Assembly: GCA_036925085.1 (NCBI GenBank)
Contig: JAUPFP010000012.1
Span: forward strand, 2,097,109 to 2,161,108
Source of the DNA: Brachycybe producta
Lineage: Eukaryota; Arthropoda; Diplopoda; Playtdesmida; Andrognathidae
Reading direction: 5' to 3'
DNA length: 64,000 bases
Below the pieces are notes generated by a model. The model did not search any database. It was given only the letters and a program-made list of their open reading frames with translations, and had not been told where the DNA came from. How positions within the stretch are numbered: the first letter of the stretch is position 1; every line of letters starts with the position of its first letter. This document shows, piece by piece, positions 56,689 to 64,000 of this stretch. A program made the translations under genes and the position numbers.

Positions 56689-58868
56689 ATGCCAGGTAGA
56701 GGCTCATGGAGAGGAGGCAGAATGATGTCTGCCTCTTCTAATGAAGATGAGACAGAGAGTGGAACGGCGGGGACCGCTGGACCCCTTTCTCAATCTACCT
56801 GCCAACTACAAAAAGCGGGCACCGCCAGTGCGCCCACAACAAGAAGAGAGTCGCCAAACATAATAGATAGGCGCCGCACCTCCTCTGAACCGGAGAATTT
56901 TCACCGGCGTGGGGAGAAGCGCCTAAAAGCAAGCTTCAAGCGACCTGCCAATGTCGGACGCGAAGGGAAGCCTGCTGCTCCAAGCAGCATCGTCCCCTTC
57001 GACGTCACGACATCGAAACATTACTGGGAGGAGCGGGAAGACCGCATCGATATCAATACCATGGCATGGGGGGTTAACCAGGCGTTCCACGATAGCATCG
57101 TGCCTGGCCAACCCATTCCAGGTGGAGCTGCAGCTAGAGGGAAGCATGGGGGAGGCGGATCTGTGCCTTCCCCTCTCGAAGATCTCCAGTTGGAGCTACA
57201 AAGGGAGGCTGCTCTTCGTCAGGCAGCAAAAGACAAGAAGGAAGAAGAGGCCAACCTGGCGTACCTCCGCACAGTTTGTGTCCGTCTCATCGAGCTAGGT
57301 CTGCCTTGCATGGCGCAACTCCCGAAGGAGGAGCTCCTGCAAATCGAGACCTGACTCCAAGAGGCCGCCTGAGTTACGTCATCGGCCACGTCATCACCGC
57401 CACCCTTGAACTCCCCAGCGACCTTGTCGACTAGCCTCTCTACGTCTCCTTCCCCATCTGTAACGCCACCGGAGCCATTCCAACACCACTCACCGGTGCC
57501 GTCTATCTCTCCGCCACCTCCTCTTCATACACCATTACAGTCACCACCAACTTTCCGATGTGCGACGCCTCCACGTAAGGAGATCGCCGCACCAACCCCG
57601 ACATTATCATCAGTAGTGGTGGTTCCCCGACCTGTTAGTGTTCAGGTTCCTACTGGGGCTCGCCCCAAGGAACCTCAACAGGCCTACAGGGGCCACCATT
57701 CAACTCGAGACTCTTCAACGGCCACAGCCACGTCGCTCTTCGCCTCGTGGTTCCCAACCTTCACCCCGACGCCGACCCGACGGAAGAAACCAGCAGGAAC
57801 AACGTGGTTCCTGTGGACACGGCCCTCCGCCACGCGACAACTTCAATCCGAGGGTCAGGCAGGATCTACAGGACCTACGCGTCCAACTGGACCGTGACCG
57901 TCACTACGAGACTCGGGACCCCTTTAATTGGGTCCCGCACCGCTCTCCTCCTCCGCCACCTCCGGGCCGCCCTTCTGGAAAACCCACGCTCATGCCTTTG
58001 ATGCCGCCACCTTCCACCGAGCGTGCTGCCTTCTTGAAAAAGCAGAAAGCCATCACAGACCTTCTGCAAGGTGTCATGCAGGAAGGAGGTGACCCCATGG
58101 AGGCGCTGGACCGTCCACCAGGAAGTGCCAAACCATTCGAGGCACTGAGTAGGAAATCAGCATCGAAGCGACTACGTCAGCGGGCCCGCGATATGGCCCG
58201 GTCCGCCTTGCGCCATGCCAGGCCTATTGCAGGTGCATTGGTTCCCCTGGAACATGCGGCTCCAACACCAGCCCGACCAGCCGCACCGCCCCGACCAGCC
58301 GCAGCACCCACTGTACCCCCTGCCAAGGCTACTCTGGGGCGGTTACCGCTGGATCGTCCGTTCTGTGCAGCCACCTCTGGCGAGAGGTTACTTAACAATT
58401 GGTGGGTGACATGGCAGCGCGAAGTGCGCTCGGCCAACACCCTCTACGTAGGTCACTTTTCTTTGGAGGAAGGGTTTCCTCGTTTGGACCTCCCTCTCCG
58501 GGAGCGATATGTCATGGGACTCTCTCACCTGACAAGTGTCCTCATCACCATCGTCTTCCCAAGACGACGGATTGTTGAAACCATCAGTTTTGCCGAAGAT
58601 GCCATCGATGGGGCCACGGAAGCCCTTTTGGGGGCTTTTGTCAACTCTGTCTTCGGATTGCCAGCCGGGCAGACGTTCCGTACCAGTCGCCACTACATCC
58701 CGGAACCGGATCCCCGTTATCGGATCGCCATCTTGTGGGACGCCACTTGGGCTACACTGTACAACAAGCGGTCCTTCCGTAAGATCATCGGAGATCGGGA
58801 CATCTTTAATATCTTCCACTGGGATCTACCAGGGTCAATGGCTGTCTGCCGCATCCAGCTACCGATGA
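56689..58868 (+). pseudogene. Third ORF of LTR-X, decayed copy
   Basis: It starts MPGRGSWRGG at 56689, the same Met as the intact copy at 13898. The first frame runs to a TGA at 57352-57354, where the intact copy has CGA (Arg); a second TGA a few codons on is again CGA in the intact copy. The same frame resumes at 57406. A frame change between 57640 and 57900 shifts the reading to the 57638-59014 frame, which carries the C-terminal domain (ERLLNNWW, VGHFSLEEGF, ILWDATWATLY; 58380-58770). A small deletion near 58828 changes the last residues. Overall it is very similar to the intact copy but broken at least four times. Confidence 0.85.
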
Positions 58869-59264
58869 GGCCAGTTCCGGCGGGATTACCACCCCTATGG
58901 TTCATGGAATCAGGATCCTCCCCACCCTCCACAGCAGGGATAGCTGCGCACCACATGTACTCGTGTGGTTGCCACCCATCCGGGTGGCAGTATCGAAAAA
59001 TTTATAAAAAATAAAATATGTTACAACTGTTCTCTTCTTTAAATTTCAATAGCGGCTCGCCACTCAGTGAGCATTAATTATCTTTTTATGTTTCCAACCT
59101 TTTTCACTTTTAAAGGGCGCTGACACTTCGGTGCCAGTGCCTTTCCGTAACTACCTCTGTACACGGTGAGTCCTCAGCCATCCATGTCTCCCCGCTGCGT
59201 AACTTGAAAACCTTCCACCCTTGGCTGGAATACGAGGACGTACTCCAAGCAAAGTTGGAGGGTA

Positions 59265-59944
59265 TGTAACACCCTGTAAATTGTGATCCCGCCAAAACCA
59301 TAGCCCGGGGGATAAACAACTCTGAACAGTCCCTCCCTCTTCTCTGACTCACCTTTCTGACTCATGCCCAAGCGGCGGATTGATACATAAAGGACACATC
59401 GCATACACCTCGCAGGTGTACACAGGTCCAAGGTATAAAAGGACCGTGTTCCTCTTTGTTCCTCAGTTCTTACCCTTTGCCTGTATTACGCGATCTTATT
59501 CCGAATCATGGGCCTGAGGATTTATCGTTAGTATCATTAATATCCATCCTTGTATTCTGTGTTTCTTACAAGTGATGAATAAAAGTGTTGTAATAAGAAA
59601 CAGCATTGTCCTTCTGTCTATATGTAACTAACTTCTCTTAAGAGGCCGGAGGCTCCATAGGGCAGGAGCTATACGATTCTCAGCAGCTACAACATCTTCT
59701 CTTGTCGGTATACCGATGGAGAAGATTTATATCAGCATCAACCGGAAGAGAGAGAGATGGCCGCCACTCTCCTGCATTGATTTCACCCCCATGCAGAAGA
59801 GTGACTACAATTTGTCTTCATCCAGCTCTCTCTACAGCTCGGATCTTCTCTGTGCAGGTACCATACTGTTCAGAGAAGAAACGAAGTGTGGAAAACATCA
59901 TCTAAAGGTTGGTAATAAAAATGGGTTGATGTCAAAAGCTCACA
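59265..59944 (+). repeat. 3' LTR of the plus-strand LTR-X element
   Basis: 680 bp, TGTAACACC to AGCTCACA, preceded by AAAGTTGGAGGGTA. Lacks a short segment present in the 5' LTR around 50255-50275. TATAAAAG and AATAAA are retained. Confidence 0.9.
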
Positions 59945-59982
59945 GATGAAATCATTTGTTGTTTCTTATAGAACCTACCATA

Positions 59983-60393
59983 ATGATTAAGAGATTAAGC
60001 GATATGAGTGTTATCCCCAAGAAAATGAATAAGGGTGATGCCGGGTACGATTTGTATTCTGCAGTGGACTGCACCATTAAACCTGGAGCTATAGCACTCT
60101 GTGCAACAGACTTAACCCTTGCTTTGCCATACCATTGTTATGGAAGAATCGCACCAAGATCGGGTCCCGTGCTTCATTTTGGACTCGATGTTTTGGCTGG
60201 AGTTATTGATTCCAGTTACAGGGGGCCTATTAAAGTTGTTAATAAACTTTGGAAATTACGATATTGCCTTTAAAACGAGGTATAGAATTGTGCAAATCAT
60301 TTTTGAGAAAATATATTCCGATGTAGTATTTGTTGAGAGAGAACTCCCCCAAGCACCCGTGGTGAGCTTGGTTTTGGCTCTATGGGAAAATAA
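59983..60393 (+). pseudogene. dUTPase (trimeric type), two frameshifts
   Basis: dUTPase hydrolyses dUTP to dUMP and keeps uracil out of DNA. From the ATG at 59983 the first frame has motif I (DAGYDLYSA), motif II (GRIAPRSGP) and motif III (LAGVIDSSYRGPIKVV). After a frame change near 60240, a motif IV-like RYRIVQII follows in the second frame. The C-terminal P-loop-like motif V (STRGELGFGS) is found in a third frame, ending at TAA 60391-60393. All five motifs are thus present but spread over three frames, so the copy is broken. An acceptor-like 'gtttcttatag' lies just upstream. It is convergent with the Maverick capsid block, so it may be that element's own gene; a host retrocopy is the alternative. 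Confidence 0.8.
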
Positions 60394-60519
60394 GTATTTA
60401 CTCATTAATGTAGTCCTATAAATGTATCCATCCCATAAGATTACATATACCCGTTTCACTTTATTAACTTTATATAAATAGTATAATAATACATGTATTG
60501 AAATGGTGAAGGTTGAATA

Positions 60520-60996
60520 AAATTTTAATTAAAAAGCATACAGTAGTAAATATTTTTTAGACTATAATTAATGAATTCTTGAACAATTTTTGTTATTTCG
60601 TAAATAATGATGATGAACTACAGAAACGATACTTTTCATAGATACATTAGAACATCTTAAAATAGAATAGAAAATACAACATTGGCCACATACAGCCATT
60701 CTCGAATGTTAGAATCTACATGCATTGTAAGTCCTAGAGAGACTGTTTTTCTTGATGAAGTTATTTATCTTGTCCGTCATTGGCTTCATTCCGTAACTGT
60801 CAAAATATTCAGCAATTCCATTATTGAAATAAATAGCGATCCAAATAGATCCAGGCTCTGACTATGCATCCAGATTAATGATAAAAAGTTTATGACTCAC
60901 TCTAAAAGGAAGTTGGTCCCATGCAAATTCCACGGCAAATACGAACCGCGTGGCGGGATGATGGAATAATAAATATTCTAGTTGACCAGAATCCAT
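60520..60996 (-). pseudogene. Maverick adenain-like (Ulp1-fold) cysteine protease, inactivated
   Basis: Begins MDSGQLEYLLFHHP one base after the capsid stop. It contains EFAWDQLPF, then an in-frame TAG near 60865, then SIWIAIYF and GIAEYFDSYGMKP, a stop at 60709-60711, then VCGQCC in the same frame. In this family the triad is His in the HW(V/I) block, Asp/Glu in the EYFDSYG strand and Cys in VCGQ. Here the His position is Ile, so the enzyme is dead even without the stops. The protease would mature capsid precursors. A further frame change affects the last 40 or so residues. Confidence 0.75.
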
Positions 60997-60997
60997 T

Positions 60998-62174
60998 TTA
61001 ATAATCTATGATAACATTGCGATGATGATCCACTTTGATGATGGACTGGTAGATATAATGACATTCACCATTGTGTTCAACGGATTTTTAAATTTAATAT
61101 TGAGCTGTAAAGAGCCATTTTTGCTCAAGTTGAAATGGGATCCTGATAGAGCACTTTGATCATTGTTGAGATCGAAAGCAAAAAAAGAATAGCCATTTTT
61201 AAATTAGTCAAAAGTCACATCTACACCATCTGTGCCATAATACTTGCGAGCCACACAAAATAGCTGCTGATAACGATGACTGTATTTTTTCGTACTGAAG
61301 TTTGGACTGAACTGTATCCCTGGAAAATGGGTACCATTCCACCTGTAGCTCGAGAAAACTGAGATTCTTGTAATGAAAACGAAAAGGATTTTTTTAAATT
61401 TCCAGCTCGTGCGTCACTATCAACAAAACCAATCATAATGAAACTCGGTAATATGCCATTACAAATATTGATGTTAATGTCGTGGCCACCACTGGGTTCA
61501 CTGAAAGAAGTGCATTTGATTCGATTGATGAGATAAATGAAATTAGACTTCAACGCCTGCTCAATATGTATTTTAATGATAGATGGATTAGCTACCACTT
61601 TTTGTACATAGAGGGTGGGTACATAGAGGGTGGTTCCGGATGAAAAATATCTGTAAAGACGTCCACACATGTCCATAATAGTACTCGCTTTTGATCTTTC
61701 AAAGTGTTGCGCAAATCCATCAGCTGCATTGGCGGTGGATGGTTTACGATTTTTAAAGGCAGTGATGGTGTCTTTGTAGAACATCTTGAAAGATAAGGTT
61801 TATTTCCGGTGTTTTCGCTGCATAGAAGGATTGTTAAATATGCTTTATATCCATAATCGCGATCGGTGGAACTAATAATCGTATGCCCGAGAGTAACCGT
61901 AATTTCACTAAAAAGTGAGTGAAAAAACCCATTTATAGGCGTCCAATGGTTTTCTGGCCACTTTTAAAATTCTTGCCTTCACATTCAGGTAAATATCAAA
62001 AGGATGAATGTATTCATCGGCATTTCCCATGATATTGAACTCTATAGTATTTTGGTCCTCAATACTGTTCACGGGATGGTATTCCTTCATTGTTTTCGTT
62101 GTAGGCACGGTAAAAATATCCAACTCACAACTCATCCCGGGTCCCGAATCATGATTTACTAGGAAGCCGCTCAT
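60998..62174 (-). pseudogene. Maverick major capsid protein (double jelly-roll, F54H12.2-like), broken
   Basis: The N-terminus at 62174-61908 has ELDIFTVPTTKT, EYHPVNSIED, IEFNIMG and YIHPFDIYLNVKARI, the usual opening of Maverick capsids. A non-homologous or deleted stretch (61907-61785) follows. The 61784-61221 frame gives LYVQKVVANPSI, GILPSFIMIGFVDSDARAG and IFQGYSSVQ. The end region 61220-60998 holds GYSFFAFDLNND, LQLNIKFKNPLN and, after a frame change, the C-terminal RNVIIDY. The family usually has about 450-650 residues, so some central sequence is missing here. It forms the icosahedral shell in this virus-like group. Confidence 0.8.
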
Positions 62175-62176
62175 GT

Positions 62177-62374
62177 TTATAGGAGATTCACGAAATTGTT
62201 AGTTTTCCTTTTCTTTTGACCCGAAACTTTTTTTGCTGTGGTTTTCCTTTTCTTAGCGACTTTCTTCTTCTGTGCTTTCCTTTTCACTGAACGCTTTATA
62301 CTGGCCATGGCTCTTCTATTTCGAGATGTTTTAGTGGTTTTTCGACGCATAGCTCCACCTGTCATTATCTTCAA
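62177..62374 (-). CDS. Small basic pX-like virion protein (65 aa)
   Basis: An intact short frame, about 40% Lys/Arg, beginning MKIMTGGAMRRKTTK and ending two bases before the capsid ATG. MTGG|A fits the adenain consensus (M/I/L)xGG|x, as in the adenovirus core protein pX. The residues after it are almost continuous Lys/Arg/Ala/Thr, fitting DNA condensation inside a capsid. The assignment rests on size, composition, cleavage-like site and gene position. Confidence 0.65.
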   Translation of the reverse strand: MKIMTGGAMRRKTTKTSRNRRAMASIKRSVKRKAQKKKVAKKRKTTAKKVSGQKKRKTNNFVNLL

Positions 62375-62389
62375 GAATTCATGCCCAGC

Positions 62390-62674
62390 CTACGTTCTAT
62401 GCCTTTTAAAGGCACTTTTGAAAGATCCCCCTGTTTCAATATCGGATACGACGTTAGTTCCAGAATTTAACAATTGCTTACTCGCTGAGAGGGCTCCTTT
62501 TTTCAAAAAAAGGATTACGAAGCAATATAACGAAGAAAAAAATCCATGCCCCAGCTGATATTGAGAGCCCACGAAGACAGGCAAAGAGGATCCAATTTGT
62601 TTATGATAGTTATAACATGGATCAATCGCTGATCCGCAATGGTAAGGCACCTTCATTTGTGAAAAATGGAACAC
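62390..62674 (-). CDS. pVI-like minor virion protein of the Maverick
   Basis: 94 residues, open. The second Met (MKVPYHCGS) is an equally likely start. The middle part, SQYQLGHGFFSSLYCFVILF, followed by a Lys-rich amphipathic stretch (KKGALSASKQLLNSG) and GTNVVSDIETGG, matches the conserved 'LGHG.GS....R...P.LK.G' pattern of minor virion proteins in Mavericks and adintoviruses, which are likened to adenovirus pVI (membrane-lytic, protease cofactor). Such proteins are often longer; the frame ends here with a basic tail (KSAFKRHRT). Confidence 0.65.
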   Translation of the reverse strand: MFHFSQMKVPYHCGSAIDPCYNYHKQIGSSLPVFVGSQYQLGHGFFSSLYCFVILFLKKGALSASKQLLNSGTNVVSDIETGGSFKSAFKRHRT

Positions 62675-62769
62675 AGACGAAAATGAACTGTGGCTATCAC
62701 TACATCTCCACTGGTAAATAAAATTTTAAGTCCAAAAACATTGCTTATACGCACTTCGATACTATGTAT

Positions 62770-64000
62770 TAGAGATGGGCGATATTGATTTTGACCATAT
62801 CAATTTCAATATCGATAATGTCGATATTTTTTTAAAAACATCTAAAATGTCTATAAATTGTTTATAATGATGCAAATTAAAATAAAATAGAAATTAAGGA
62901 GGATATTTATTGAAATTATTTTTAATGAGTGAAAGCAATATTATAGTAAAATACCACAAAATTCAGATTTTTTAAGTGTAAAATAACTGACAACTGCATA
63001 TAATTGAAGGGTTGTGGGAAAAAAACGATCAATGTCATTTTGTTCCAAAACGAGGTTACGATGCCATCTTGTGGCTTTTTTCTGAAGGAATCAAATGGTA
63101 AATCGAAATGGCGAAGAAAGATCACAGTTAGGGCTAAAATTATTTGTACCTCAAACCTGTTTCCATGTTATTCTATGCATTTTGAAATTTAAAATTGCAA
63201 TTTAAACTTTGCATAAAAATTAACTTGTGCAGCCACTTTGGGTCTAAACAATTTTTTTTTATTTATGGTACTCCCTGCTTTCAAAAACAAACGCTCTGAA
63301 GGAACTGAAGTTGCAGGTAAAGAAATGTACTTTAACGCAACATGGTGTAGTCCCTCTCCATATGTGTCTTTGTTTGTAGTTGTACACCAAAAGTCCAGAA
63401 TATTTGTGCTTCTAGAAACAACAGGCACTGTCAAGTATTGCTACAATTGCACAGACATCCCTTCAGTCATCTCTCTAGCTTGAGAGGGTGGTTTAGAAAT
63501 CATGGCATCATGATGACTCCATATGTCACCTGCATCAATGGCTATGTCTACATTTGGTGGTGGTGACACTGGTTATGTGCATGCCATTATTGGCCCTGTC
63601 CACCCTTTTTATAATACTTTGCCAATTCCAATGCAGTTTTAAAATGCAGTTTTTTGAAGCATGGATCTTCTCGATGTTTCCGAATCTAATCTCAATATTT
63701 GCCAGTAATTCATTTTGAGAAAAACTGCAATGCGTTCAACTACCCATAAGTTGCTTATTGCCTGTGTTAAACAGTTGATCATAGGAATTTCTTTTCCAAG
63801 TGTTGAATGTTTCTCCCCAGAAACTTCCATCATCACGCTGTATAATGGTTTAAGAACCTTGATAATTTCTGCAACACTTCGCAGTTGGCTGCCTGAGAGT
63901 CCAGTTAGAGATTCATTAACTCTCACCAAAGCAGAAGCTATGAATTCTCTGATAGAATGAAACCGTTCCAACATTTTATAACACGAGTTCCACCTTGTTT
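62770..64000 (-). mobile_element. hAT DNA transposon hAT-2, continues beyond the window
   Basis: The terminus TAGAGATGGGCGATATTGAT at 62770 has the YAGRG start and GGGCGATAT pattern common to hAT ends. It is followed by AT-rich 'tatcgat' subterminal sequence. The transposase C-terminal half lies on the minus strand to the right. The other end is outside the window. Confidence 0.7.
63189..64000 (-). pseudogene. hAT-2 transposase, C-terminal half
   Basis: 63974-63639 is an open piece of the hAT insertion/core region (ERFHSIREFI, GSQLRSVAEIIKVLKPLYSV, GEKHSTLGKEIPMINCL). 63434-63189 is the dimerisation domain (ILDFW, ALKYISLPATSVPSERLFLKAGSTI). Between them (63435-63638) the reading is broken by stops. 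The typical spacing is shortened, so part of the core is missing. It belongs to a lineage different from hAT-1, judged by both termini and domain sequence. Confidence 0.8.

Larger units (their letters stand above)
50118..59944 (+). mobile_element. Full-length but non-autonomous LTR-X retrotransposon (gag-pro plus third ORF)
   Basis: LTRs at 50118-50808 and 59265-59944 flank 8.46 kb. The flanks carry the 4-bp repeat GATG (50114-50117 and 59945-59948). Order: primer-site-like TGGTGGAGGTGC, leader with minisatellite, gag, protease in the same frame after one stop, 1.3-kb spacer, decayed third ORF, purine tract AAAGTTGGAGGGTA, 3' LTR. No RT, RNase H or integrase sequence was found anywhere inside. 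The two LTRs differ more than those of the minus-strand copy (for example an 'acttggacctggtt' block missing in the 3' LTR), so this insertion is older. Confidence 0.85.
60520..62700 (-). mobile_element. Maverick/Polinton (adintovirus-like) structural gene block, decayed
   Basis: Four consecutive minus-strand frames in the order pVI-like, pX-like basic protein, major capsid, Ulp1-type protease, with spacings of 15 bp, 2 bp and one base. Compact spacing and the set of proteins identify the morphogenesis module of a Maverick. DNA polymerase B, retroviral-type integrase, packaging ATPase and terminal inverted repeats were not found. The block is bounded by an LTR-X element on the left (beyond the dUTPase) and hAT-2 on the right. 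It is an old, inactive genomic copy. Confidence 0.8.

Noticed and set aside
59983-60393. Functional host dUTPase gene
   Set aside because: Two frame changes separate the motifs and only part could be translated; no exon structure explains the shifts.

Overview
This is animal nuclear DNA made almost entirely of transposable elements. I found no intact host gene, tRNA, rRNA or CRISPR array. The element mix is typical of a non-mammalian metazoan: Ty3/Gypsy LTR retrotransposons, hAT and P-type DNA transposons, an R2-like LINE remnant, a Maverick/Polinton (adintovirus-like) fragment, foldback and MITE elements, and long (TA)n tracts. I cannot name the species.

Layout. 1-6.3 kb: LTR fragments of a family called here LTR-Y, then a decayed hAT element (2040-6250) split by a solo LTR of a second family, LTR-X. 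6.3-10.6 kb: inverted-repeat and MITE elements and minisatellites. 10632-17476: a young minus-strand LTR-X element (two 688-bp LTRs with about two differences seen by eye) that has lost gag and protease but keeps one open 725-codon reading frame. 17.5-21.7 kb: a (TA)n palindrome, MITE, solo LTR-X, a 1.7-kb foldback element and microsatellite. 21692-24471: a DNA transposon with TAGGGTGGTCC ends. 24.7-25.9 kb: LINE 3' remnant. 26.5-29.8 kb: LTR-Y piece and a P-type (THAP9-like) transposase remnant. 30.7-33.2 kb: MITEs and a tandem repeat. 33.2-50.1 kb: a pile-up of Gypsy remnants, here G4 minus, G1 plus, G2 minus, a gag-pro fragment plus, and G3 plus. 50118-59944: a complete-length plus-strand LTR-X element with gag and protease but no RT, RNase H or integrase, and a decayed copy of the same extra frame. 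59.98-62.7 kb: dUTPase remnant and a minus-strand capsid gene block of a Maverick. 62770-64000: start of a second hAT element.

Main observation. The large frame of LTR-X elements is not gag, pro, RT, RNase H, integrase or any env I recognise. Its C-terminal domain recurs, diverged, in two Gypsy remnants (33.9-34.3 kb minus; 40.56-40.96 kb plus). It is therefore a shared third ORF of several Gypsy lineages here. In LTR-X it outlasts loss of pol, and in one copy loss of gag and pro too, so these copies presumably depend on enzymes supplied in trans. The second notable block is the Maverick fragment, whose order (pVI-like, pX-like, major capsid, Ulp1-type protease) resembles the adenovirus late region.

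Almost every other coding region carries stops, frameshifts or lost catalytic residues. Family names rest on motifs read by eye; no database search was possible.
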